Shown here in pieces: positions 1 through 7,959 of a DNA stretch of 34,930 nucleotides. A model generated the notes under the pieces. The model saw only the letters and a list, made by a program, of their open reading frames with translations, was not told the DNA's origin and searched no databases. The stretch comes from Pirellulaceae bacterium (GTDB taxonomy: Bacteria > Planctomycetota > Planctomycetia > Pirellulales > Pirellulaceae). Location of the stretch: the NCBI GenBank assembly GCA_026989685.1, contig JALSIV010000417.1, positions 1-34,930 of the forward strand, read 5' to 3'. Position 1 is the first letter of the stretch, and each line of letters begins with the position of its first letter. The translations under genes and the position numbers were made by a program.

Positions 1-1
1 C

Positions 2-2614
2 TGGACCGCTCGGATCCGTTGGCCCGAACGCGTCGATGTTTCGCAGCGGGCGATCCCGCGTCCGCCCACCTGGGGCGTCTCGCAACGCAACCGCCCACTG
101 GCCCAGATCCCACCGAAGATGCAGATGGTGCAAGGGGACGTCGATACGGCCACGGCGGCAGCCAGCGGCGGATTGCTCCAGCAGCGATTCAACGTGACCG
201 TCGATGCCGAGGAAGTGCTCCGTTGTACGGCATTAGCGCTTCGCCGCCGCCGACAGATTCTCGGACCACTCTCCCGCTACGACCGGCTTCACGCCGAAGT
301 CTCCGACTCGCTGGCCCGCATGCCGATGCCGCCCAATCATTGGGCTCGTGTTTGGAAGTCGGCCTTGACCGGAATCGGTTTGGCGGCTGAAGGCAAACTG
401 AAAGAGGCGGTGGCACCCTTGCAGCAATCCCTGTCGATCGGCAACACGCTGGATCATTCACTGACATCGTTGGCGCTATTGGAACTAGGCGACATCGCTT
501 TTGCTCAGGATCGGTTTCCCGAAGCGTTGACCTTTTACTACGAAGCCACGTTTCCCGCGGCCAAACTCGAGTTGTACGACGATGTGGCCGAAGGTCTGAC
601 GGGAGCCGCTCGCGTTCACCTCGTGCTGGGAAGCCATGGAGTCTACGCCCCGCTGGTCCAAGGCGCGCAGTGGGCGTATCGGCAAAGCGAGTCGGCAGAG
701 GCGCGTTTGCTGGCGATGGCCGCCGAAAATGCGCTGGCGATCGGCCAGGCGGACCTGGCGGAGCAGTTTCTTTCCAAGGCCAACCGGGCGGTCGGTCGCT
801 CCGACCTGCGAAATGGTCCCGTGAGTGGGCGGCTGCAGTACGCGCTGGCTCACGCGCGACTGAAGGTCGGCAAAGCGGCCGAAGCGCAGAAGGCGTTCGC
901 CGGCGCGCTGAAGACTCAACGGGCCTGCGGATTGTGGCTGTTTCGACTGTCGGTTGCCGATCGCCTGATCACTCGCGGCAAGGTGACGCCTCGCGTTGCC
1001 GCCGATCTCTATCAGAAGCTGCTGCGGGTTCCGACCGCCAAGGACTGGCAGACCGATCCACTCGATGCGCTGGCCTATTTGACGACTCCGTTGGAAGACG
1101 TTCTCGAGCGTTGGTTCGAATTGTCGCTCAAGCGGAAGGAAACCGACAAAGCGCTGTGGATTTCCGAGCGGATCCGCCAGCACCGGTTTCTCCGCTCTCA
1201 ACCTCTGGGCGGGCGGCTGCTGGCCCTGCGTTGGATTCTCAGCGCGCCGCCCGAACGACTCGATCAGGATGCTCTGGCCCAGCGCCAGGATCTGCTCAAT
1301 CGCTATCCTGGTTACGCCACTTTGGAACAGCAGGCTCGCGCCGCCAAGCAGCGCATCCGGCAGTCGATGGCGCAGGATGACAGTCAGGAGCCGTTGGCGA
1401 CGTTGGCTCAGCAGTTGGCGGCCGTGAGCGAGGCTCAAGAGGCTCTGCTGTGGGACATCGCACTCGCACGGGTTCACGTCCCGTTGCTGGTTCCTCGAGT
1501 GGCGACCCTGGAGGAAATCCAGGCCGCGCTGGGGGAAGGCGAGCGAGCCATTGTCTTCTTTCAGACCAAGCGGGTTTTGCACTTGATGGTGGTCCGCTCG
1601 CAGGACTACTCCATGCACACGTTGGGCTCGCCAAGAACCTGGCGATCCGCCATCTCGATGTGGCTCCGGTCGATGAATCTGATCGACACCTATCGCACGG
1701 CCACGTTTGAGAAGGAACGGCTCGAGGCGTGGAAAGAAGTGGGACAGAAATTCGCCGAGCAGTTCGACAAGGCTTTTCCCGGTGGACTATGGGGAGACGC
1801 CAAGCGGATTACCATTGTTCCCGACGGCCCGTTGTGGTATTTGCCTTTCGGCGCGATTCCGGACGAGGACGGAGTTCCGCTGCAAGCTCGTGCCCACTTG
1901 CGAACGCTACCGCTGCTCAGTCTGATCGCTGCTCCGGGAACTCCGCCGAGGCAAGACGGAGTGCATGTTCTGGTGCGAGGCCGTTTCTTCCCCAAGGATC
2001 GCGACGACGCCGTGGCCGCCGCGTGGGAGGACATCCGCCAGGCCCTACCGCAAGTGCGCGTCGTCGACCGACTGGGCGTGCCCGCCCATCTGTTGCTCCC
2101 CGCATGGGATCGGCTGCTCGTGCTCGCCGATACACCGGTGGTTTCCGGCGAGCGAGAAAAGTGGTCCCCCCTGGCCATCGACCGCGGGCGACCCGGCAGC
2201 CGGCTTTCCGAGTGGATGCGGTTGCCTTGGGGAGTACCGCGCGATATCGTACTTCCCGGTTTTCACTCGGCGGCCGAAACCGCGCTGAAAACACGAGCCG
2301 ACGGGGCGGATTTGTTTCAACTCACCTGTTCGCTCTATGCGGCCGGTGCTCAGACGTTGCTGGTCAGTCGCTGGCGCGGCGCCGCATTTCCCACGGCCGA
2401 TCTGGTCCGCGAATTCGCTCAGGAGCTCGATGAGTTGGGAGCGGCAGCGAGTTGGCAACGCAGCACCGAGTTACTTTGGCAGGCCGAAATCGATCCGTCA
2501 CTCGATCCGTCGGTGACCGTGGGGAAGGAGATCGAGCAGCTTTCCGGCGGCCATCCCTTCTTTTGGGCCGGTTTTCTGCTATTCGATCTGAATCTACCCA
2601 AGGCAAAGGAGTAA
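2..2614 (+). CDS. TPR-repeat CHAT-domain protein, 5' end outside window
   Basis: The frame is open from the first complete codon at base 2, so the true start lies upstream and the ATG at 119 is internal. The first two thirds are Ala/Leu/Glu-rich paired helices typical of TPR repeats. The last third matches a CHAT (caspase-like) domain: the PDGPLWYLPFGAIP block near 1822-1863 is the family signature, and the AGAQTLLVSRW block near 2344-2376 corresponds to the usual aGa..vv.slW strand. CHAT proteins are normally Cys/His peptidases of the caspase clan. Here the strand that usually carries His reads LLVLADTPVV (2111-2143), and the strand that usually carries SAC reads VLPGFHSAAET (2245-2277). Neither dyad residue is evident, so it may be a scaffold rather than a protease. 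An AAGGAG overlapping the stop codon leads to a truncated gene downstream. Domain call fairly sure; substrate unknown. Confidence 0.85.
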   Translation, partial: WTARIRWPERVDVSQRAIPRPPTWGVSQRNRPLAQIPPKMQMVQGDVDTATAAASGGLLQQRFNVTVDAEEVLRCTALALRRRRQILGPLSRYDRLHAEVSDSLARMPMPPNHWARVWKSALTGIGLAAEGKLKEAVAPLQQSLSIGNTLDHSLTSLALLELGDIAFAQDRFPEALTFYYEATFPAAKLELYDDVAEGLTGAARVHLVLGSHGVYAPLVQGAQWAYRQSESAEARLLAMAAENALAIGQADLAEQFLSKANRAVGRSDLRNGPVSGRLQYALAHARLKVGKAAEAQKAFAGALKTQRACGLWLFRLSVADRLITRGKVTPRVAADLYQKLLRVPTAKDWQTDPLDALAYLTTPLEDVLERWFELSLKRKETDKALWISERIRQHRFLRSQPLGGRLLALRWILSAPPERLDQDALAQRQDLLNRYPGYATLEQQARAAKQRIRQSMAQDDSQEPLATLAQQLAAVSEAQEALLWDIALARVHVPLLVPRVATLEEIQAALGEGERAIVFFQTKRVLHLMVVRSQDYSMHTLGSPRTWRSAISMWLRSMNLIDTYRTATFEKERLEAWKEVGQKFAEQFDKAFPGGLWGDAKRITIVPDGPLWYLPFGAIPDEDGVPLQARAHLRTLPLLSLIAAPGTPPRQDGVHVLVRGRFFPKDRDDAVAAAWEDIRQALPQVRVVDRLGVPAHLLLPAWDRLLVLADTPVVSGEREKWSPLAIDRGRPGSRLSEWMRLPWGVPRDIVLPGFHSAAETALKTRADGADLFQLTCSLYAAGAQTLLVSRWRGAAFPTADLVREFAQELDELGAAASWQRSTELLWQAEIDPSLDPSVTVGKEIEQLSGGHPFFWAGFLLFDLNLPKAKE

Positions 2615-2619
2615 GCGGC

Positions 2620-2664
2620 ATGATCTCGCGGCGGGCCTTTCTGGTTTCCTCCGCCGGTCGCTAG
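2620..2664 (+). pseudogene. Remnant of a Tat-signal protein gene (14 codons, then stop)
   Basis: An ATG at 2620 sits 8 nt after an AAGGAG (2606-2611) and encodes MISRRAFLVSSAGR followed by TAG. S-R-R-A-F-L is a textbook twin-arginine export motif, normally followed by a hydrophobic stretch that is absent here. The stop coincides with the stop of the convergent zinc peptidase gene (CTAG at 2661-2664). The simplest reading is the 5' end of a gene once co-transcribed with the CHAT gene and cut off by a rearrangement at the peptidase gene. A chance match is possible because it is so short. Confidence 0.4.
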
Positions 2665-3365
2665 TCGTCGCGTCCGCCCAGCAGTCCCGAGCGCACCAGC
2701 ATGTAGACCAGTGTCAAGATGGCGGTAACGGTGGCCGCCACGTAGGTCAGTGCGGCCGCGTCGAGGACCCGTTTGACTTCGGGTGCCGAGTAGGAGTCGA
2801 CGACACCCATCTCGGACAGAGCCACTTTGGCGCGCCGGCTGGCATCGTACTCGACGGGCAAGTTGACCAGTTGAAAGAAAACGACGAATCCGTAAAGGAC
2901 CACCGCCGCCAACACCAGCCAGAGTCCCAGCACTCCCGCAAAACTGCTCAAAACGAGCCCCGAGATGAAAATCAACATGGCCAGATTGCTGCCCGTGGCC
3001 GCCAGGGGCACCGCCGCGTTGCGGATCACCAGGGGCGCGTAACCGAAGGCATCTTGCAATGCGTGTCCGGCTTCGTGAGCGGCGATGCCGACTGCGGCCG
3101 CCGTACGGCCCTGGTAGACGGGCGGGCTGAGTCGGAGGACCTTCTGCCGAGGGTCGTAGTGGTCGGACAAGAATCCGTGGACCGGTTCGATCGCCACCGA
3201 TTCCAAGCCGTTGGAATCGAGCATCAGCCGGGCGGCTTCCGCGCCGCTGAGCCTGGCAGGTACCTGGTTGGCTCGAGTAAAGGCAGAGCGTACCCGCCAC
3301 TGGGCCCACATGGCGAACAACAGTGCCGGCGCCAATAACATGAAATAGACCGGGTCGAAGATCAC
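2661..3365 (-). CDS. Membrane zinc metallopeptidase (YugP-like, Zn_peptidase_2)
   Basis: The 234-aa product has an N-terminal membrane anchor (residues 4-22), an HEAGH zinc/catalytic motif at residues 97-101 inside VGIAAHEAGHALQD, two central membrane segments (about 118-165), a polar stretch LPVEYDASRRAK (which may hold a third zinc ligand), and a C-terminal membrane helix. This order and length match the YugP/Zn_peptidase_2 family of neutral zinc metallopeptidases, whose physiological substrates are poorly known. The start is GTG at 3365, supported by an AAGGAG 7 nt upstream. It runs opposite to and ends at the remnant after the CHAT gene, so it is probably a single-gene transcript. Family call is firm; role unknown. 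Confidence 0.88.
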   Translation of the reverse strand: MIFDPVYFMLLAPALLFAMWAQWRVRSAFTRANQVPARLSGAEAARLMLDSNGLESVAIEPVHGFLSDHYDPRQKVLRLSPPVYQGRTAAAVGIAAHEAGHALQDAFGYAPLVIRNAAVPLAATGSNLAMLIFISGLVLSSFAGVLGLWLVLAAVVLYGFVVFFQLVNLPVEYDASRRAKVALSEMGVVDSYSAPEVKRVLDAAALTYVAATVTAILTLVYMLVRSGLLGGRDD

Positions 3366-3594
3366 CGCAGGACTCCTTTGTGGGATCGCTAGATGGAAAG
3401 AGGATGTTATGGTGGGATGGTTCCGCCCCGGCAGTATTTTACGTCAGCCGGGCAACCCGCCAAGCTCGGTGGCGGCAAATCGCCCCAATTCCCAGGCCGA
3501 AAGTTGAGATTCCGACGCCGTCCAGCTAAAGTCAAAAGGTCAGGTGACCGGGAAGCGAACACCGATGGTTCTTGGGATTTATGAGGAGACACCG

Positions 3595-6500
3595 ATGCCG
3601 AAGCGATCGGAGACCCAGCGTTCACTGCGCGAGGCGCCACGCGTGTTGGCTCTGCTTGGCTGCTGCCTGATCTGGTCTGCCTTTTCCACGGGCGCGGTCG
3701 CGGCGGAGCCGACGTTGCCCCAATCCTGGGTGGACTTGATGCAGTGGCGCTGCATCGGGCCGGCCAACATGAGCGGCCGAATCACCAGCCTGGCGATATC
3801 CCAGGGTGATCCCAGTCTGTGGTGGGCGGCCAGCGCGTCGGGCGGACTGCTGAAGACGACCAACAACGGAATCACGTTCGAGCATCAATTCGACCGGCAA
3901 TCGACGATTTCGATCGGCGATGTCCAGGCGGCTCCCTCGAATCCTCAGATCGTGTGGGTGGGGACGGGCGAGTCGAATCCTCGCAACAGCGTCTCGTGGG
4001 GCGACGGCGTCTACAAGTCGACCGACGGCGGCAAGACCTGGAAGAACATGGGTCTGCGGAAGACGTTTCAGATCGGGAGGATCGCCATCCATCCGAAGAA
4101 CCCCGACATCGTCTACGTGGGTGCTCTCGGTCGCCTGTGGGGGCCCAATCCCGAGCGAGGTCTGTTCAAGACGACCGATGGCGGCAAGACCTGGAAGAAG
4201 ATTCTATACGTCGACGACAAGACGGGAGTGATCGATGTGCAAATGGACCCCGCCAATCCCGACGTGTTGCTGGTTGCCACGTACGAGCGACAACGCGACG
4301 GTTTCGATACCAACGACCCGGCCAAGAAATACGGAGCCGGATCGGGACTCTATCGGACCACGGACGGCGGCAAGACTTTTTCGAAGATCAAGCAAGGGTT
4401 GCCGAGCGGGAAGTTGGGGCGTATCGGACTGTGCTTTTTCCAAAAGGACCCGCGGCACGTCTACGCGGTCATCGAATCGGAAGAGATCGGCAAACTGCGC
4501 CAGGACTTTCCTTTTGCCGGTATCCAGGGAAGAAACGCCGAGGCGGGAGCCTTGATCACCAGCGTTCCCAAAAAAGGGCCCGCGGACAAGGCGGGAATCC
4601 GGACCGGCGACATAGTGATCGCGGTCGACGAGACTCCGATTTACTCGTACGCCGACCTGCTGGCAGCCATCCGCAAAGCCAAGGCGGGTGACGAAGCCGT
4701 CTGGAAAGTGGTGCGCAACCACAAGGGGCACGAAATCAAGATCAAGTACGAGAAACATCGCCACGCCGGCAAGCGGGAAGGAAGTCCGTTCATCACGCGA
4801 TTGGGCGGCCAGCCGGCCAACGTGCATGAGCATCAGGGAGAGGAGGGACACGAATACGGTGGCGTGTATCACTCCGAAGATGGCGGCGCCACTTGGAAAC
4901 GCATCAACAGCCTCAATCCGCGACCCATGTACTTCAGTCAGATCCGAGTCGACCCGACCGACCGGAATCACATCTGGGTGCTGGGAATCCCCCTGTATCA
5001 TTCGTCCGACGGCGGACAGACGTTTCAGGCCGATGGCGCCGGGCGAGGAGTCCACGTCGATCACCACGCGCTGTGGATCGACCCGCAAGACGGCCGCCAC
5101 ATGATTCTGGGCAACGACGGCGGGATTTACGTTACCTACGACCGAGGAAAGAACTGGGATCATCTGAACCACGTCGTGATATCGCAGTTCTATCACGTGG
5201 GCGTGGGGCCCCGCCGCCGCTACCGCGTCTACGGGGGTTTGCAGGACAACGGAAGCTGGGGCGCGCCGAACGTGGTGCGGCACGGCTCGGGACCCACCAA
5301 TGCCGATTGGTTCCGCGTCGGCGGCGGCGACGGGTTCATCTGTCTGGTCGACCCGGAAGACCCCGATCAGCTCTACATCGAGAGCCAGAACGGGATGATG
5401 ATGCGTTATCATCTCAAGACGGGCGAACGAGGCGCCATCCGGCCCAAGGCTCCCAAGGGAGTGAAATACCGCTTCAACTGGAAGACGCCGTTTATTCTGT
5501 CGCACCACAATGCACGCATCCACTATAGTGCCGGCAACCATGTCTTCCGGTCGCTCGATCGGGGCCGATCGATCAAGGCCATCTCTCCCGAGATCACGTT
5601 GACGGACAAAGGGGCCGCCAGCGCTTTGGCCGAATCTCCCTTGGACGAGGATGTGCTCTATGTGGGAACGACCGACGGAGCTCTGTGGGTGACTCGAGAC
5701 GGCGGACACCAGTGGAAGCGCCTCTACCCCCCCAAAGATCCCCAGGCCAAACCGAAGGAGCAGAAACAAGCGCCGAAGAAGGAAACCAAGCCGCCCGAAA
5801 CCGAACCGAAAAAGTCGCCACCTCCGGCCGCCAAGAAGCCGCAGCCTCAGAAAAAACAGCCTCAGAAGAAGCAGCCCGAGAAAAAGGAATCGGCCAAGCA
5901 GTCCGCCGCGACGCCGGCCGATCCGTTGTCGGGGAAGTGGGAAGGCAAGTTCTTTAGCGAGAACCTGCCGCCCGAGCGGCAGAAGTTCGTGCTGGTGGCC
6001 TGGAAGGATTCCAAAGGCGCCTACACGGGGTCGTTTGCCACGTCGAGGGGCGAGGGAACGCTGGAAGACGTGAGTTTCGATGCCAAGACGGGATCCGTGA
6101 CGGCGGTCGCTCGGATGCAGCAGGGAAGTTTGCGGATCGAAGGGAAGTTGGTGGAGCAGCAGATCGACGGGGAGGTGACGATCGAAGGCCCCGGGCTCAC
6201 GTTCGCGTTTTCGGCCAAGCGAGTCGGCGATGTGCCTGCCGAGCAGGCCAAGAAGGCCCAGGAGAAAAAGACCGTCGCCGAGACTCTCGGCGGGAAGCCA
6301 TTGGAGCAACTGTTGCCCGGCCCGCGTTGGGTCAGTTCGCTCACGGCTTCCCGTTTCCATCCGGGCAGGATCTACGCGACCTTCGACGGTCACCGCTCCA
6401 ATGACGACGGCATCTATCCTATGGTGTCGGAGGACCACGGCCAGACCTGGAAATCGCTCAAGGCCAACCTGCCGGCCACAGCTGGAAGTGTGCGCGTGTT

Positions 6501-7104
6501 GCGCGAAGACCTTACCAACGAAAACGTCCTTTATCTCGGATGCGAGTTCGGTTGTTGGGTTTCGGTCGATCGCGGGGCGAGTTGGACGCGGCTCAGCAGC
6601 AATATGCCTCACGTCGCCGTCCACGAACTGGCTCAGCACGCCACGTCGGGCGAACTGATCGCCGGAACTCACGGCCGGGGAATCTGGATTCTGGACGTGA
6701 CGACGCTGCGGCAGATCGATGCCGAGGCGATCGGGGCCCCAGCCAAACTCTACCGTCCCAACACGGTGATCCTTTGGAAGCGGGAACCGAGTCGGGGCAA
6801 CAGTGGTGGTCCGCGGGCCTACACGGGCCAAAACCCGACTCGAGAAGCCGTGATCGACTACTCGTTCGCCAAGCGGGTGCGTTCGGCCGAGCTGACGATT
6901 GTGAATTGGCGAGGCGAACGGGTGGCCGAGTTGCCGGTCGACCGTTCCCCCGGTCTTCACCGGGCGCGTTGGAATTTGCGGATTCCGTCGAACGCACCGC
7001 GCATTCGCCTGGCCGAACCGGGGCGTTATCTCGTGAAACTCTCCGTGGACGGCACGACGTTGACCGAGGAGCTTCGGATCGAGGAGGACCCGGGAGAGGA
7101 ATAG
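3595..7104 (+). CDS. Secreted Asp-box (BNR/sortilin-like) beta-propeller protein with inserted PDZ domain
   Basis: The ATG at 3595 is chosen over an upstream in-frame GTG because GAGGAG lies about 7 nt before it and a signal peptide follows at once (ending near GAVAA). The product is about 1169 aa. At least nine Asp-boxes of the S/T-x-D-x-G-x-T-W type are visible (STDGGKTW, TTDGGKTW, SEDGGATW, SSDGGQTF, SEDHGQTW, SVDRGASW and others), as in VPS10/sortilin-like or GH74-like propellers. A PDZ domain (about residues 315-390, with KAGIRTGDIVIAVDETPI) is inserted in the blades. A Lys/Pro/Gln-rich linker (about 712-775) and a small beta-rich domain (about 777-878, starting LSGKWEGKF) form a second insertion. 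The C-terminus resembles a beta-sandwich. Likely envelope or extracellular; substrate unknown. No glycosidase catalytic residues could be assigned. Confidence 0.88.
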   Translation: MPKRSETQRSLREAPRVLALLGCCLIWSAFSTGAVAAEPTLPQSWVDLMQWRCIGPANMSGRITSLAISQGDPSLWWAASASGGLLKTTNNGITFEHQFDRQSTISIGDVQAAPSNPQIVWVGTGESNPRNSVSWGDGVYKSTDGGKTWKNMGLRKTFQIGRIAIHPKNPDIVYVGALGRLWGPNPERGLFKTTDGGKTWKKILYVDDKTGVIDVQMDPANPDVLLVATYERQRDGFDTNDPAKKYGAGSGLYRTTDGGKTFSKIKQGLPSGKLGRIGLCFFQKDPRHVYAVIESEEIGKLRQDFPFAGIQGRNAEAGALITSVPKKGPADKAGIRTGDIVIAVDETPIYSYADLLAAIRKAKAGDEAVWKVVRNHKGHEIKIKYEKHRHAGKREGSPFITRLGGQPANVHEHQGEEGHEYGGVYHSEDGGATWKRINSLNPRPMYFSQIRVDPTDRNHIWVLGIPLYHSSDGGQTFQADGAGRGVHVDHHALWIDPQDGRHMILGNDGGIYVTYDRGKNWDHLNHVVISQFYHVGVGPRRRYRVYGGLQDNGSWGAPNVVRHGSGPTNADWFRVGGGDGFICLVDPEDPDQLYIESQNGMMMRYHLKTGERGAIRPKAPKGVKYRFNWKTPFILSHHNARIHYSAGNHVFRSLDRGRSIKAISPEITLTDKGAASALAESPLDEDVLYVGTTDGALWVTRDGGHQWKRLYPPKDPQAKPKEQKQAPKKETKPPETEPKKSPPPAAKKPQPQKKQPQKKQPEKKESAKQSAATPADPLSGKWEGKFFSENLPPERQKFVLVAWKDSKGAYTGSFATSRGEGTLEDVSFDAKTGSVTAVARMQQGSLRIEGKLVEQQIDGEVTIEGPGLTFAFSAKRVGDVPAEQAKKAQEKKTVAETLGGKPLEQLLPGPRWVSSLTASRFHPGRIYATFDGHRSNDDGIYPMVSEDHGQTWKSLKANLPATAGSVRVLREDLTNENVLYLGCEFGCWVSVDRGASWTRLSSNMPHVAVHELAQHATSGELIAGTHGRGIWILDVTTLRQIDAEAIGAPAKLYRPNTVILWKREPSRGNSGGPRAYTGQNPTREAVIDYSFAKRVRSAELTIVNWRGERVAELPVDRSPGLHRARWNLRIPSNAPRIRLAEPGRYLVKLSVDGTTLTEELRIEEDPGEE

Positions 7105-7126
7105 CCGGCTTCGTGGAAAGCTCCGG

Positions 7127-7513
7127 CTACAGCTTCGATTGCTCGGAGACGATCGGCTTGTACCGCTTGCCGCATTTTTCGCACAGGGCTCCGGGGGCCG
7201 ACTCCGTGTCCAATCGCCACACGTGGTCGCAGGGTCCGGCGGGTGCCGTCTGTTCCAGTCCGCAGCGGCGGCAGGCGAAAGGGGGGAAGCCGCCCAGGGT
7301 TTCGCCGAAACGATGGTCGCAGCCGTTGGCGAGCCGCTCGCGGTCGGCCGCCTCGCGCTCGCGGCGCAGACGCTGTGCCTCCTCCGCCGCGATCCTCGAA
7401 TCGCGTCGGTCGCGGAGATAGATGAACATGGCCGCGCCGGCTTTCCAGAGGACGTAGCCGACAATGGCGGCCGCCCCGACAATCAGGGCTGCCTGGAAAA
7501 AGAACTGCTTCAT
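7127..7513 (-). CDS. Small membrane-anchored protein with two zinc-ribbon motifs
   Basis: This 128-aa protein has one N-terminal membrane helix (about residues 6-34), a charged Arg/Glu-rich coiled segment, and two similar metal-binding-like units. Each is a CDH followed about 16-20 residues later by CxxC: CDHRFG...CRRC and CDHVWR...CEKC. The ATG at 7513 is preferred to the TTG at 7549 because it directly precedes the hydrophobic helix. No Shine-Dalgarno site is seen. It is convergent with the propeller gene and ends 22 nt from it. No named family recognised; zinc binding is inferred from the Cys/His spacing. Confidence 0.65.
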   Translation of the reverse strand: MKQFFFQAALIVGAAAIVGYVLWKAGAAMFIYLRDRRDSRIAAEEAQRLRREREAADRERLANGCDHRFGETLGGFPPFACRRCGLEQTAPAGPCDHVWRLDTESAPGALCEKCGKRYKPIVSEQSKL

Positions 7514-7598
7514 GATGCAATCATAGGCCGCGGACCTGCTTTGGGCCAATGGCCCAGGGCCGCGGTCTTCCCAAACGAGCCGCCGTATGGCATCCTGA

Positions 7599-7617
7599 CG
7601 CGGGCTGGGCCCGCAAG
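7599..7617 (+). repeat. REP-like 19-nt palindromic repeat, copy 1
   Basis: CGCGGGCTGGGCCCGCAAG forms a hairpin with a 6-bp stem (GCGGGC/GCCCGC) and a 3-nt loop. An 18/19-identical copy in reverse orientation lies at 16136-16154. No T-run follows, so a terminator is unlikely. Two copies in 35 kb suggest a dispersed REP-like family. Confidence 0.5.
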
Positions 7618-7715
7618 TGTGAGATTTGAGACGCGAGGGGGTGCGATGGCGGCTGGAGAGGGCAGCGCCGGCAGGATGTGCGCACGGCGCGTCGATGTGA
7701 TAAAGTACGAATCTA

Positions 7716-7876
7716 AGAGGCTGTCACAAGACTCCGTGCCGCAAGCAACACGCCCGAGGCCGGAAAACGGCGCGGCGGGCTTGGTTACAGGCTCTAAGAG
7801 GCTGTCACAAGACTCCATGCCGCAAGCAACACGCCCGAAGCTGGAAAGCGGCGCGGCAGGTTTTGTTACAGGCTCT
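7716..7876. repeat. Two tandem 80-nt imperfect palindromic units
   Basis: Unit 1 is 7716-7795 and unit 2 is 7797-7876, separated by a single A (period 81). Each begins AGAGGCTGTCAC and ends GTTACAGGCTCT, which are imperfect reverse complements (10 of 12). Complementarity continues inward (CAAG/CTTG, then GC-rich arms), leaving a loop of roughly 25 nt. The units differ at only a handful of sites, and the first bases of a third unit follow at 7878. The repeat lies in the non-coding stretch (7514-7959) before the SDR gene. It resembles a REP/BIME or small MITE-like element. It is open in one frame per strand because 81 is a multiple of 3, but nothing suggests it is translated. Confidence 0.75.
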
Positions 7877-7959
7877 AAGAAGTACGGTTGGAACGATTGC
7901 AGCGACGGGCGTCTGCAGTGGTGCCATTCGACGAAAACTCGAGTCTGCCGGGAGGTGGG

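Noticed and set aside
3525-3560. Flagellar-type (sigma-28-like) promoter, TAAAGTCA with a CCG-containing -10
   Set aside because: The -10 match is partial and the downstream gene is not flagellar. The short GGTCA-GG-TGACC palindrome nearby (3538-3549) is too short to interpret.
4204-7482. A 1092-codon open frame antisense to the beta-propeller gene
   Set aside because: Long antisense frames are common in GC-rich genes. It has no signal, domain or start-site support, and the plus strand has clear Asp-boxes and PDZ motifs.
7600-7614. Rho-independent terminator
   Set aside because: GC-rich hairpin but no T-run; explained better as a dispersed palindrome.
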